64,000 nucleotides of DNA from Akebia trifoliata (lineage: Eukaryota > Streptophyta > Magnoliopsida > Ranunculales > Lardizabalaceae): positions 31,203,330-31,267,329 of the forward strand of contig CM030706.1 of the NCBI GenBank assembly GCA_017979445.1, written 5' to 3'. The position numbers and the translations under genes were made by a program. Of the stretch, positions 24,138-37,600 are shown one piece after another. Under the pieces are notes generated by a model. The model had not been told where the DNA came from. It saw only the letters and a list, made by a program, of their open reading frames with translations, and did not search any database. How positions within the stretch are numbered: position 1 is the first letter of the stretch; every line of letters starts with the position of its first letter.

Positions 24138-24675
24138 CACCCCAAAGGACACACGTTAAGTTGCATTAAATACATTTGAATTTCCTACCAAAAATGCCCT
24201 CAAAACACTTTTTTTTTACTTAATTACCCTTAATGCTTATTTTCAATAGGAATGTTCAACACCCTAAGCTTTACCCTACATGTTTTGTCCACATAGGTTA
24301 TAAGTTTTGGAATAGGCTGAGTTTTGGTGAGGATGATCTCTATAATTAGAAGATCATTCTCACCAAAAATCAGCTTATTCCGAAATTTTTAGCCCCATAT
24401 TTACAAGTTGAAAAATCGTGGACCATCCATTTTTTGTAAATCATTTTTGATAGGGTTCGAAGTTTTGGAATGAGCTGATTTTTGGTGAGGATGATCTCCT
24501 CACTATAGAGATCATCCTCACCAAAAATCAGCCCATTCCAAAACTTCTAACTCATGTAAGACAAAACACATTTTGTTAAAGTGTAGGATAAAGCTTAGGG
24601 TGGGGAACGGGACCCATTTTCAATATGCATTTAATGCAATTTAACGTGTGCCCTTAAGACACATGTTGACTAAAC
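24138..24675. mobile_element. Family-A MITE split by a family-B MITE
   Basis: Left remnant has ACACGTTAAGTTGCATTAAA and CCAAAAATGCCCTC; right remnant has TGCAATTTAACGTGTGCCC and CATGTTGACTAAACC. Between them sits a complete family-B MITE at 24249-24615. Confidence 0.75.
24249..24615. mobile_element. Family-B MITE (two tandem hairpins)
   Basis: Ends GGAATGTTCAACACCCTAAGC and the complementary GCTTAGGGTGGGGAACGGGACCC. Two hairpins are formed by GCTGATTTTTGGTGAGGATG with its inverted copy. They are separated by a spacer with AAAAATCGTGGACCATCCA. Confidence 0.85.
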
Positions 24676-24909
24676 CATTTTCTTTAAATATTTGCGAATA
24701 CGACAAAATGTAAAAAAATCATATTTTGGATAGGTGAAGTTTGGAAATACTAATTTATAATCTCAAGGAACACAAAAACTCTAAATAATATTAGGAATTA
24801 AAGTTTTCATTGAAAGGTTTAGTATTTCTGACTTCACCTATCCAAATTTTATTATTATTATTATTTATTTTTTTATTTTTTGTCATATTGGCAAATATTT
24901 AAAGAAAAT
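24676..24909. mobile_element. 234-bp palindromic MITE (family D)
   Basis: Starts ATTTTCTTTAAATATTTGC and ends with the complement GCAAATATTTAAAGAAAAT. Farther in, GGATAGGTGAAGT pairs with ACTTCACCTATCC. It lies directly next to the family-A remnant. Confidence 0.8.
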
Positions 24910-25262
24910 GACTAGAAATCATCAATCAAGTTGATCTTGATGAATTTATTGAACCAAAAGAGCATACCATGTGATACGGTACTTGGGATAAGATAGTGAC
25001 CAAAGGATTGGGATTGCGTATGGTCCACTCCTCGCATCTTTTACTATCGTTCCACTTCAAATAAGTACCAGTGGGGTCTAAATGGATTGGACTCGTATTA
25101 GACCGGTACCAAAGTTATACCAATGCGATAAGAAATTTATTAGATCAAGACTTTATTAGAATTTGATTGTATCCATCATTCTAACTCTGGACTTCATTCA
25201 ATATGATATATATTATTCCATATATGATAAAAAAAAATGCACTAATTCAATTCAATTTAATA

Positions 25263-26326
25263 GTAAGTATATATAAAATTTATATAATAAAATATAATTG
25301 AAGGGTTCACTTTTTTACAGTTGCGTTCCATCCGCTACAGTTTTGTGTGAGACAAACATCCCATCAACTACAATTTTATGGGATCCACTTTATTTTCTTT
25401 ATTTTTTTGTCTCTCTAACTTTATTGTATTTTTTTTCCTCTTTAATCTCAAATTTTATAATAATACCTCCAATTTTGTTGTTTTCATTTTTACCCTCTTA
25501 ACCTAAAAGATGATGTTCGTGTCATAGGCACAGGCGAACTATAATCTATATAATAAAACACAACTTTAAGACTCATAGTTGTTATAGTTTTGTGAAGGAT
25601 TCTTATTTATCTACAATTTTTTTAGGATAAATATCCAATCGAGTTACAACTTTTGTCGAGCCCACTTTATTGCCTTTGTTACTCACCTAAACTTTATTCT
25701 TTTTACCCTTTTAACATTACCCCCTCTAACTTTCCTCTTTTACTCATTTTAACTCACTTAATTATTTTTCATATTTACCCCATTAACCTCAACGATTTTT
25801 AATAATGTTCCTCCAAATTGATTTTTTTCGCTTTTACCCCCTTTATTCAAAGAGGATATCTGTGTTGTAGACATGAGTGAATTCTAGTTTATATAGTAAA
25901 AAAAAAAAAACTGTATAACCCATTTGATTATAATTTTGTGGGGATAAACATTTCATCCAGTCATAGTTTTGTGGGTCCACTCTATATTACCTCCTGTTTT
26001 CATCACTTCAATTTTATTATATTTCCTTTCCTACCCCTTTAATTTTTTTTAATAATTTCTCTCTAATTTTACTTTCATCTTTAACTCATTTTTCAATAAT
26101 ACCCTTCTAACTTCACTATCTTTCATCTTTTACCCGTTTAACACACGTTATTATCTTTCCTCACTCCCCCCTTTTTTAATGATATCTCTCAAATTTTATT
26201 TTATTTTATTTTTTTACCTCTTAACCTCAATTTTTTTTTAACAATACCCCTCTAACTTCTTTTTTTCATTCTTACCTCCCTTAACCTTAAAGAGATGCTC
26301 ATGTTGTAAGCACGGGCAAACTCTAG
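25263..26326 (+). mobile_element. Three tandem non-autonomous Helitron-like units
   Basis: Three homologous units of about 280, 340 and 430 bp follow head to tail. Each starts near TATATAATAAAA and contains 'TTTTGTGGG..CCACTTTATT' and pyrimidine-rich 'TTTACCCC..TTAACCT' runs. Each ends in a variant of GTGTTGTAAGCACGGGCAAACTCTAG, T. A short GC hairpin before CTAG and a T after it fit Helitron 3' ends (CTRR inserted at A/T). Unit ends are at about 25540 (decayed), 25887 and 26326. No Rep/helicase ORF is present. Confidence 0.6.
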
Positions 26327-26654
26327 TATAATATATGTCACATAACTAAATAAAATATAACTACTATGGTAAGAGAACGGGGAGTATAAGTGGTTCAACA
26401 CCAAATGTTCCCACCTATACATTATAAACTTATATAATTAGGGTCATTTTGATATATAAAAAAACGAAGAAAATTACAATCTCTTGGTTATTTATTGGTT
26501 TTCCAAATTACAAAAATATCATTTTTGCTATGTAATCTTAAAAAATCATTTAATTAATAAAAAAGTAAGCCCTCTGATGCATGTGCATTTGCAACATATC
26601 ACCTTCTAGTCTCATTATAATGCAAGAAAGTTGAATAATGTGGACATGGATCAA

Positions 26655-26790
26655 ATGTGCCAACTAGCTTAGTTGGTATAGTCAAAGGAAGATGACACCT
26701 TAGACTTTGCTTCAATTCTCACCATCATCGAGTTAATCTCATTAAACATAGGCCTATTTATCAAAAATATGTTAGACACGAATCTACATT
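26655..26790 (+). mobile_element. tRNA-derived SINE-like fragment
   Basis: The string TAGCTTAGTTGGTATAG resembles a tRNA A box and GCTTCAATTCTCACC, about 45 bases later, a B box (GGTTCRANNCC with changes). A tail with 'GACACGAATCTACATTAATT' follows. Intact tRNA folding is not possible, so a SINE remnant is preferred. Confidence 0.45.
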
Positions 26791-27158
26791 AATTAATTTT
26801 TTTTAAATTATAAAAATACCTTTGTATTACATTAAACCGAACTAAAAATTTATAAAGTTGAATTATTTATTTAAACTATTTAAAATAAATTATTAAAAGT
26901 AATTATAAAATACAATTCCAACCTTACTTAAATATCAGTTTTTATAAGTCATATCAAGATGAACTTGTCATCTGGTGGTCAAAAATAAATATGCATCATC
27001 TATGTATTTCAAATGCAATATTTGATTGGAAGAGGGTTCACCCATGGTTAATCCAAAAAATTGTAAAATTGAATTTTTATTAGAACTCAAATCCTTAATC
27101 TGACTCATAATTATTGGATCTGATCCATTGCCAGACCTTTGCATTATGCATTTTCATA

Positions 27159-27926
27159 TAGGGTTGACAATCTTAACACAACCTGCAAATATGATTTGAC
27201 AATGACACAAAATTAAGGGGTTTGAGTCAAGTTTAATTGGATTTGGATCATAATAGTGTTGACCCATTTAACACAAATATTAAACAGGCCATGTCTAGGT
27301 TAGAGACATCAACCCGCTCAACTCATTTTGACACATTTAATAATTGTGTCATTTTAAATCGTGAAACATAAGAGGTATCTCAAATATCATCAATTATTTA
27401 AGGATTTTAAATGATAGTTACTATTGCCACATCAACTTTTGTTAACACCACACCAATTGTATGTAATTCTTTGGTGATTTACATAGGAATTTGTGTGGTA
27501 TAAGCAAAAGTTTGTGTTCCATTATCAAATCTCTTTTAAAATTTTTTATTTTTAAAGTAATTAAGCATTAATTTTTTGTTTGGGAAAGAAAAACACTTTC
27601 CTTTCTAAGTTAATAAGAAAACTTTCTAGGCTATCTTGTGGCATCCAAAAACATGATCCAGTGCCACAAGGACATAAAGGGAAAAAAAAATTCTAAGAAC
27701 GTTGGATTTTTGTGTGCTGGAAAAGAAATTTATTTTTTCAGTTAAGATTAGAATTTTATTGAACACGTTACATGGACTAAGTTAGGTTAGGTTACCTATT
27801 TAACAAATGTGTCGAGTTCGGGTTTAAATTTTTGACACAATTATTAAATGGGTTGTGTTTAGATTGTATAAATTTTTAGAATACCTTTTCCTTAACTTGA
27901 CACAATTCGATTCATTGTCACCCCTA
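27159..27926. mobile_element. Non-autonomous hAT-like element
   Basis: Left end TAGGGTTGACAATCTTAACAC; right end TTGTCACCCCTA, approximately inverted (TAGGGKTGACAA). Inner parts repeat 'GACACAATTATTAAATGGGTTGTGTTTAGATTG' in both orientations. No matching 8-bp flanks are seen. A smaller MITE (27421-27524) sits inside. A related fragment lies at about 28980-29290. Confidence 0.6.
27421..27524. mobile_element. Short MITE (family E)
   Basis: Starts CTATTGCCACATCAACTTTTG and ends GCAAAAGTTTGTGTTCCATT, approximately inverted, with a shared core 'AATTCTTTGGTGATTTA'. A second copy is in CCDC12 intron 1 at 58653-58759. Confidence 0.7.
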
Positions 27927-28599
27927 ATTATTTCTTTATTGGGTAGATAATAAGGATTACTTTAGGGAGAGGACTTAAAACAATATAAACCAAAGAAAAT
28001 GAAATAAATAACTTTGATCTGACCCACATAAATACCCACACAGGACAACTTAATTAGTAGAGCAAAGCACCTAATACGTGCCAAAGGACTCGATGCGACG
28101 TTATGAGGAAACAGTGAAACACATTGTGAAATTTTCTTTACTACCTGATATCAATGTGAGCATATGTTGCTCTATGTCAGACTAAGCCACCACCAGGACT
28201 GTATTGTATTATATGCAACACATTGCAAATAATAAAAAAATAAAATAATAATCTTTGGGTTCGATAATTAATGGTAAATCAATCGAGAAATTAAATGAAC
28301 TTTATAATTTTTATTTTTTTAATTTTTTTTTGCCTTTTCTCAAATGTCAATTTTGATTGAAAACAGAGGTCAAGTCTTAGCTTTGATATTAATTGTTGGA
28401 TTTTTAATCTTAAATACTTCATAAAAATAATCATTTTATCCTAAATACAACGAGATACTTTTTTTCTAATCAAACTATTTTAATGTCCGTTGCTCATTAT
28501 GATTTTTTTTTCTCATAATTATATCCAAAAAATCATTTTATTCTATAAGATGTCTTTTGATCTAAAAAATAATAATAATAAATGACGATGTCTTCCGAC

Positions 28600-28700
28600 A
28601 ACCTTTAGCTCAATTGGTGTTCCTTTAGCTCAATTGGTTTGACACCTTGCAAAGTAACTTTGAGGTCATACCTATGAAAAGAAATGCTGTCTTTCAATCA
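28600..28700 (+). mobile_element. SINE-like remnant with a duplicated A-box segment
   Basis: CCTTTAGCTCAATTGGTGTT is followed at once by CCTTTAGCTCAATTGGTTTGAC, then ACTTTGAGGTCATACC. This resembles tRNA-derived SINE promoter boxes with a 22-base duplication of the A-box part. Confidence 0.4.
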
Positions 28701-28979
28701 CTTTAATATTGAACATTTAAAAAAATTGTATCGAAGTCTTGGGCTATCGTATGTAGTAGTGGTAATGTGTTGTGTCAATGCCATGTTGAGATAAGACTAA
28801 TGATAAACTAAAACGCTAAAACATGTGTGGTGATGATGTGGCAAGTGCACGAAACCCTAGACCCTTTTCCTTGTGTATCACAAAGAAAAATATCCATGGT
28901 TCTGTGCACTTGTCACATCAATCATGTACATTTTAAAGTTTTAAAAAGTCAATTTATCATGACTCTTGAGATAATGATA

Positions 28980-29290
28980 TTTTAAATTTTTTACCAATCC
29001 TAACTCGATCCATTTAATAATCATGTCAAAAACATTTAGACTCAAACCATTTACTAGATAGGTAACACAATCATTTAATAAATAGGTTGAATTGTCTTGT
29101 GTTCAAGTTGACACACATAACATGTGATCATGGCATGATTTAAGTGAAAAGTCCTTAAAAAATCTTCAACAGTCATTGACATTTGTTGCCACCACCGGTA
29201 CTTTTTCCCTCTTATATCATAATTCAAACCGATCATATACAAGCTTATATCAGAATTCAAATCGATCATATACAAGTCTGACATTTATAA
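28980..29290. repeat. Fragment related to the hAT-like element at 27159
   Basis: Holds 'CCATTTAATAATCATGTCA', 'ATTTACTAGATAGGTAACACA' and 'GTTCAAGTTGACAC', which echo the ends of the 27159-27926 element in the other orientation. A short tandem repeat 'ATCATATACAAG' lies at 29230-29278. Confidence 0.45.
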
Positions 29291-29299
29291 TACAATAAT

Positions 29300-31430
29300 T
29301 AGATATCTCAAAATAAATTAAATAGATCAATCTTACTAATCTAAACATGACATTTTTACTATCGAGACATGATAAAGCTCAACCCAAATCCCCGAACTTT
29401 TTCTTGTAGGAGGGTCATGGTCATGTTAAAAAGTACAAGTACATAGAGTTATCTCGACTCCATCACTCCACATGATTAGGGGCGGAGCTAGTAAGTAGCC
29501 AATGGTGACACGCACACATACATATAAGTAAACAAAATTGGATTCTCTCTAGTAAATTAATTGAAAATGATCTAAATATTCATTTCTTCAACTTCAAACT
29601 AAAAATCAAAATAGCTTGTCCCCACCCCCCACAACAACAAGAAAATCCTGAATCCACGCCTAACATGTGACACACAGATTGCATAATGTCAGAATGACGT
29701 CACATCTACGTCATATTTGAGGAGATAAAAAGCCGTTATGATGGTGACACGCACGTAGAGAAAACATGGATTCTTGTATCACATGTCACTTTGCCAATTT
29801 TGAGTTGCATGTGCGGCAGGACTCATAAGGGACAGTTGGCCGTTTCGCTTTTTTTTTTTTTTTTTTTTTTTATAAAAAAAACAAACAAAAAACCACGGCA
29901 CATCTATGGTCGGTTTTCACATTAATCACACATACAATTTATGGCTCCTCTACCACGGAATTTCAGGACACGCGGCGTCTAATTATATGTGGTTGTGGTC
30001 CAAGTCAACCTTGATTAGATTTTGGATTGTAAAAATCTAAAAAAAAAAATGAAAAAACTTCGATAAATGAAAAATATCGGCATATGCTTCTAACGTGTAT
30101 TATCCGTCTCATTTCATAAATTCAATATTATGATAGTGATGTTATAAGTGATGGTGATGATGAAATTAACGATATTAATGATGATGGTGATGGTAATAAT
30201 GAGGATATTGAGGTTATTGTTCTATTGGTTTATAAAAAAAGATCAAAGTGAAAGGTCAAATAATCAATTTGAAAATTTATAGTGTAACCTCAAATAAATA
30301 TAGAAAGTTATGTCATTATTTTTTTTTAAAGATAAAAAAGATATTTATCACCTTTAAAAAGTGGATTCTTTCAAAATTTTAAAACACGACCGCTTCAAAG
30401 TAGATTTGTGTTATTCTTCACAATTTAGAAGTTTACATTTTGCAATATACAACAAGTTACAGTAGTATTTTTTTCGACGGAGTTTTATAAAAATTTGTAA
30501 AAATCGTAAAACTAGTAAAATCGTGTTTTATTTTATTTTTAGTTTAAAATACATGAATTATTCAAAATGATTTAATAATCCAAAGATTAATACTTTTTTT
30601 GAAAAAAATACAAAAAAATCATGAATTTTTCAAGAATTAAACTGGAGATTGCTTTCAAGGCGCCCAAACACTATTTAGTAGACTCAACTCTCCTTTTAGG
30701 CCACGTGTCACCATCAAAGTGGACCGAAACCATTACGAAAACCATCAACAAAGGCGATTGAATGCAACAGTTAATTCCACTCCATAAAAGATATTTAAGG
30801 GTCCATTTGATCAAATGCAGGGAATTCATTTCCAAAGAAATCCGACTTCATTGAAAAATTGGTCATAGAAAAATAAATATTTGTGAATATAAATTCCATC
30901 CACCTTTATACTTAGAAAATATAAAAAAGAGTTAGAATTTAGCATAACTTTAAAATCTGTCAATTTCAAATTAGATCAAGTCAACTCGACTTGAATGGAG
31001 TTTGAGATGACTCGACTCCAAAGTTTGACGGAGCCAACTTGTTTAGTCAACATGACAAATCATCAAGTCAGCTCGAAAATGCACCTAGTTAGGTCAGAAA
31101 CTTGGTTTAGTTATTCTTTTATGTTTAATATTTTTACGAAGAACAAAAATAAAATATTTGATCTATCTTTAAATGTTCATAAATTAATAAATACATTTTA
31201 TTTAACTTGCTTGAGTCAACTCAAAGATTGTTGACATGAGTCGACTCCAATTTTTGAGTTTTAAAACTATGGTTTTCAATTTTGTCAGGGTAGAGGTAAA
31301 CCGAGAGAAAAAACATTTTCCAAAAGAATAGAAATCCATTTTTTATCCTCCATAGTGTAAAATTGAATTCCAAGGAAAATTAGGGCTTCAAGTTAATAAT
31401 TTTACAAAAGCAATATTTTCTTTAGTGCTT
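29300..31430. other. Intergenic, no gene found
   Basis: AT-rich with a T-run at 29852-29871 and a GATG-rich low-complexity tract at 30130-30210. A TGACGTCA palindrome sits at about 29694-29701 with a second ACGTCA 12 bases on, resembling bZIP/TGA-factor sites. No ORF of interest follows it, so no promoter is claimed. Confidence 0.5.
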
Positions 31431-31539
31431 CTTGTAGCAATAAACAAAATATGCTTAATGCCTTATCCGTTATTTGGGCCTTCCACTATTCTCTTCTACA
31501 CTTTCACCTTCTTATGTGTCATCCACTAATAGAAAAAAT

Positions 31540-32000
31540 GATTAGGTGGTTGGAAAAGTCATCTTTCCTTTGAAGTATGGGTTGAGTTGATTGGATGTCT
31601 TGTTTTTCGATCACAAAATGTGTCATCTAAAAAATAGAGTCAATTTTCCAATCGTTTCCTTTGGGGTGGGTCTTCTATAGTTTCTTCCTCTCATGCAGGT
31701 AGTTGGAAGTCATGATTGGAATATTATTGGTCTCGTGAAGATATTTTGGAAAGAGAAGGGATGTTCATGCCTGGAGGGTGAACAAGGATGGGTTGTTTTC
31801 GGTTAGTTCCTTCTATCGATCCAAGAGGGTCATGCCTCGTTCTCGGAGGTGGTTGTGTGGGGGTTAAATGTGTTGTCCAAGATGACATTTTTTTAGTTGG
31901 ACAACAATTCTTGGTAGGATGCAAACCATGGACTTCTTGATGCGTCAAGGTTTCTATGGGGCTAATTGTTGTGTTTTATGCTTTAGAGACGGTGAATCAT
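31540..32000 (+). mobile_element. LINE fragment (zinc-binding RT module)
   Basis: Plus-strand frames read AWRVNKDGLFSVSSFYRSKR (about 31770-31830) and then RMQTMDFLMRQGFYGANCC and VLCFRDGES (31916-31995). This is the zf-RVT region of a plant L1-type LINE. It has stop codons and is cut off at about 32000 by LTR-like DNA. Confidence 0.7.
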
Positions 32001-32470
32001 GGTTTGGGTTGACCCGATTGGGTCATACTCAACCCAATTTTTATTTTAGTCATATATCTTTAGTTTAGTTCAGTTTTAAGTTATTTATAAGTTATTTAGT
32101 TAGTTGCTATTTCAACTTTAGAAAATTTCTATTTCGTATAGTTTCTAATTTGTTTTTAAGTTTCTATTTCTTTTTTTAAATTCGTCTTTATTATTTAGAC
32201 TATGATTAAAAGGCGTTTTTTAGTATCAAATTGAGTTATAATAAATTTAGATTTGAAAGTTATTTTTTAATATCTTAAAGATTTCTAAATTATTATGATG
32301 AAGTTATCAATATAAATGAGCTTCAAAAACGAATTCCAATCAACTCAAAACATATGAATTCAATTATCTTTTCTCTCTTAGTTATTTTTTAGTTTCATGC
32401 TTTATTTTCTTTCAAACTATTGCATGTTTACATATTGAATTTATTGATTTACACTCTTCCGCTACGTCGT
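32000..32470 (+). repeat. LTR-like block related to the gypsy LTR at 55914
   Basis: Shares an ordered series with 55914-56430: 'TTCTAATTTGTTTTTAAGTTTCTATTTC', 'GACTATGATTAAAAG', 'TTATTTTTTAATAT', 'TATGATGAAGTT' and a closing 'ATTGATTTACACTCTTCCGCTACGTCGTAG'. No coding domain adjoins it. Confidence 0.6.
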
Positions 32471-32489
32471 AGATTCATACTTGATATAT

Positions 32490-33900
32490 TGGCAATGGAG
32501 ATATTTTGGAAGTGTCAAGCACCAGGAGATGCATCTTGGGCATGGAAAAGATATTATTAATGTATGAGATCTAACGGCAAAAAACATGAGATTTATTATT
32601 GGAGATGACTCAGAAACAACATTTTGGAAAGATCCTCGGCTTGAAGGAGGTTCACTAATTTCTCAAGTTGGAAGAACAATTTTCCAAATGGTAAGTTTTC
32701 CTAATGCTTGAATTACAGATTTCGGGGATGAGATGGGATGGCATAATATGGGTGATGTAGGGTTGAGATCTCAATAGGCGTGTCGTTTGATTTGGAACCA
32801 CCACCCTCCATGGCCAAATGAAAAAGACTCCATCATTTGGACTGCCATGGCCTCGGGGTATTTCATACAAATCAGCTTGGTAGGCAATTTGTAAGAGGTG
32901 AGCATGTTGAATGGTATAAGATCATATGGAATAAATTCAGAATTCCATGGCATACTTTCATAACGTGGGTAGCGTTGAGGAAAAGCCTTCAAGCCAATGA
33001 AAATAGGTGTCGTAGAGGTCTTACATCACCTTCAAGATGTGTTCTTTGCTGCAAGTCCGGGGAGGATATAAAACGACATTTTGTTTAAATGTGATTATCA
33101 GTCTGGTATGGAGAGAAGTGCTGGGTAAGTTAGGTGTGATAAGACCCAATGTAGGCTCTATCCTTGATGAAGTTCAAGTGTTGTTAAACATTCCTATGGG
33201 AAACCGGGACGGGTTGGTGTCGAATATGCTTAATGTCACCTTTTGTTCTACAGCATACACCATACCATATGGCGAGAGAGAAATTTTTGTATATTCGAGA
33301 ATAAGAAACGTCCTCACTCAGCAATGCTATATACAATTCAAATGGATCCTCAGGGAGTCTTCAATGGGGCTAAAGGCAGCAATAATATCAAGGATATTTT
33401 CGACAGATGGGGTTGTTCCTATAATATTGTGGCAAAACTGCATCAGTATGTTCAGTGGACTCATCCTCAAGAAGGTTTCATCAAGTTAAATACGGATGGG
33501 TCTTTGTTAAATGATGGGGTGAGCTTCGGTTTTGTGGGTTGTAATTCTCTTGGCCAAATTATCTTTGCTTCAAGCTGTTGAAGAAGGTATGAAAGCTGCT
33601 ATTCAAGCGGGTATTCTTCAGCTAATTGTTTATGTGTATTCTATTTGATAGCTTGCTGCACGTTAGTAATTCTTCCCTCCTGGAGGTACACCACGATTAT
33701 TAGAAGCATTGAACATCTGACGCGGAAATTTTCAAGCATTTCCTTCGAGTTTTCATGGAGAAGCAAATTGTGCAGCAGACTGGCTTGCCAAAACTGAATC
33801 TTTGTGACTTCATTCCTCATGTATTGGCTCAGATTTGTCTTTTTTTGAGGACTCGTATTGTACTTTTTTGTGACTTTAGCTTTTTATTGGAAAGGGTGGG
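32490..33900 (+). mobile_element. LINE remnant with C-terminal RNase H
   Basis: In order on the plus strand across shifting frames: RFIIGDDSETTFWKDPRLEGG (32590-32650), the zf-RVT block WYKIIWNKFRIPWHTFITW with SRCVLCCKSGED (32910-33070), WRERNFCIFENKKRP (33250-33310), RNase H EGFIKLNTDGSLLNDGVSFG (33470-33530), and a late RNase H piece HGEANCAADWLAKTE (about 33752-33800). This order is that of plant LINEs carrying an RNase H domain. Several frame changes and stops show it is inactive. Confidence 0.8.
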
Positions 33901-34637
33901 GCCCTTTATAGTCCCCCTGCTTATCGATAAAAAAAAATTACTTATTTTTAAAATGCAAAATGAGATATGTACAATTTTTCTGTACATGATAATTGTACTA
34001 TTTAATGGTACTGTACACAAAAAAAAATTGTCTATCCATCAAGAATGTCTCTTCTGCATATTAAAAATCTAAAATCATGGTAGATTCTCTTAAGTCTGAA
34101 CTTAGTTACTATGATCACACGGTGCCCTATGGGCCTACCACATGAGCTGCAAAGTGTAAGAAAACTTGACGAGCATCAATAATAATATAGTGGTATACTG
34201 GTATGAGGGATGTACATTTGTGCCTCTGATTTTATGAAACCAACATTTCACCTTTTTTTAAAATCCCATTTCTACTATTTATAAGATAGATAAACTAATC
34301 TTTCTAACATTGCACCAATTTTCTCTCAAAATTAACAAAGTAAGAACCTAATCCAGTAAGTAAATGTGCCATTCAGGTTTGACTAACAAGGGACAATAGA
34401 TTTTGGTTCTAATGTCTGCAAGAATCCCCTTTTGCAAGTCATTTAAATAACTTGTGAGTTTCCCTTCATCCCTTCCATTTGTTGTAATTGATTTGTTTCC
34501 TTTGTTCAGTTTGGTTTCTCTAAGATGAAAGTTCCATAATCCAAGAAGGCATTGATTTGAGATACTAAAAAGCCTTAATCTCACCTGATGATGATGGTGC
34601 TCACTGAATGATTGATTCAATTAATGGAAGTTTTGTT
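33900..34637. other. Spacer and 3' UTR side of CCDC12
   Basis: No ORF or repeat recognised. On the minus strand the last few hundred bases before 34638 should include the 3' UTR of the CCDC12 homolog. A clear polyadenylation site could not be fixed. Confidence 0.4.
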
Positions 34638-37600
34638 CTAATCATCAGAAGCAGTTTCACCATTTTCATCTGCCAAGGCTTGGTTCTGCTTTTCTTGTTC
34701 CTCTGCAAGTAATAACAGCCAATTTGTAACCCGAGTTATGTGTATTTCAGATGATTCATACAATTAATCATAAAAAATGAATTCTTCTAAATGCAAGATA
34801 TTGACAGATATTTGGCAAATTCCCATAACCTTTGGTATAACAGTAAAATTTAATAATTGGGAGTACCTCAAAGTAAAATGGGTAATAGACAATAGAGTTT
34901 TTCCTTCTTTAATATAGACATACTAGATGCTGCTGACAGGAATTAGATAATTCTGTTTTTTTAATAAATTTTAACTTAGACGAGCATTTTTTAAAGAAGA
35001 ATAAGGAGATCGAGAAGACTTGCCTAGGTTCAAATGGAAGCAACTGAGTCTAGCCTGGAACCAAGTGTGTAAGGTCCCATTTAAACACTAAATCCTCATA
35101 AAATATACTTTTAAACGCATCAAATAACTTATATTTGAAAAACAAGAAAGAAGACAATAGCCATAATATTTTGATGATTACTTAATAAAGTGATTGTTCC
35201 TTTACTTCAAAGATCAATTTTTGTTCATTTTCTTCAAAATTCCTCAACAAACTGTAAAATATGTTAGGACCAACAAGATTCTCTTTATGTGAGAAGGCCT
35301 CGATATGCCAACTTTGAAATAATAACATAATGAACTAGGAAAATAACTTATAGGTATGGAAAACGGGAGAAAATGACACCAAATCTCCCTAACTAGTGAA
35401 CAATGGATCAACAATGACCTACCGATCCCCCATTAGTTTTACAAAGAATACATAAATTGGGCACAACGAATCCCTAATTGATTAAATGGTTTTAAGTGAG
35501 AATTTTATCCAAAGTGGCCAACCAAATGAAGAAAGATACCTTCGATGATAATTTGGGGCCCAAATGGAGGTGGGGGAAACTCCACAAGAGAGTTGTGCAC
35601 TAAGAACATATAGAAAGATTCAACCATGAAAAACCTCTCCCAGCTACTTGTCCATTCCCTTTGGTCATCTTCTAACAATCATTAAAATCCGTCATAAAGC
35701 CAAAATCCCACTACGACTACGACTACGACTCGTGAAGGCTTCCAATAGTAGTTTTTTTTTCTTTTCTGGGAGGAAATCGTATGTATATATGGGAGTTTCT
35801 GAGATAGGGTGAAGCAACACATCACTGATCCTCCCAGAAATTGACCTTGTTACCTCTAGCAACCCTAAATGAAATCCTCATTTGAAAGTCTAGTAATACC
35901 CTGACAATGCATTTCCAAATGCTACAACCATAGGAGGACCCTCTCGTTGTACTTTGCCTTGACTATCCTCCTCCAAAGGCTTACTTGATCCACCCCAAAC
36001 CTCTAGAGTCATTTGGTTAATAATGTTGAATTCATGGCCCAAAATCCCTTGGCACCTAAAATGATCAAGTACTTGACCATTTTTAGTTAAGATTTTGCTA
36101 TTATAAGAATAGAGAACAAAGAAGGTGGGCCACCCTCCATGGTCCAGTTGACCCTTGACTCAACCAGTTGCACGGAGGACTTTTCGAGGGGAAGGTGTGT
36201 GTGATTGTGGGATTAGTTTCACCCGAAGTTTCACAGTAACCAAAAAAAGAAAAGAAAAAAAGAGTTGGATGGAGTGAAGGCATTCACGGCATTTGTGTTA
36301 GACAAAAAGAGAAACATCAACTTCTTAAAACTAGAGATAAAAACTTAGCATTCTTAGCTATGTGTGAGGCTTTAGCTCCCAACATTGATTCTGCTTGCAC
36401 TACATATAGTTTGTGTTAGGGTTTAATAAATGCTTGGTGATGCTAACAAGGTTGAAGTTGAAGTGCTTGAAAATGGTAGGTAAAGCAATTGGCCACTCCC
36501 GAAGTGGCGGACGCCATTGATTAGCTAGTCTCAAAATCTTTTAGAGACTAGGTTGGCCCAAGGTTCTTATTGAGACTTATCAACCCCAAGGTTATGCAAA
36601 GTTATGGCTAGTAGCGATGGCAATTTTTCCCTTCCCCACCGATGCTCCGATCTGCTGTTTTTACACCTTTAAACGGTTTTGGTCTTAAAAATGAAAAACC
36701 GAGTCAGATTTGAGGCGGGGACAGTTTTGATATACCCTACCCCAATTTATATATATATACCACTCATAGAGAGAGAGAGAGAGAGTTCATATTGGCACTC
36801 CATTTTTTACTTATCTCAGTCATTTTTTTAACTAGGGAGTAATAAGTAAAAGTCGGGGTGCCAATATCAACTCTATTTTTTTCCAAGAGATTTATAGGGC
36901 AAACCTAGCTATTGAAATTTTATTACAAAAACTCCCTTACTTCATCAACTTTGTTACTGAACAAACCTTACTTTATGAATCAAGCAAGCATGACTAACTT
37001 GGTAAGAGTCGTTGGACCCATATAGATTATCAAATTGGCAATTCAACACCACAACCTTTTAGATTTCATGGAAAAACGCAGATTCAAAAGAAGAAAATAT
37101 CAAAAACAAATCCTTTTTGAGCTTGATCGAAGGTGTTGAAAATGGATGGCTATTCAACCATAATTTTTTTTTTTTTTCTATTTTTAATTCTTAGAATTGT
37201 CTTTTATAACCCCCACGACATTAGATCATGTTTTTGGATGCCACAAATTGATGCATTTAGGATCCACTCCAAGGTTTGTTAAGTAACAATTTTTTTTTTG
37301 ATCGATAAAGATAAATTTATTGATAAAAGAGAACGAGGGGGTCGAGGTGACCAACCCAAGAGCAAAGAGAAACAACAAGGAAAGAAAAACACGCGGATGA
37401 CAAAATACTCTCATGACAACGAACAAACCCTATCCCATCTCACGAGAAAATCTTCAAAGAATACTCCCTTAAATTCCTTATGTAATTTGCTTCAAGAGTA
37501 CAAGAGCTCCAAAATAGAAAGAACTAATCTTTTCATTGAAGAACTTTTCCCCTCAAAGATGCACCGATTACACTCTATCCAGATACCCCAACAAATAGCA

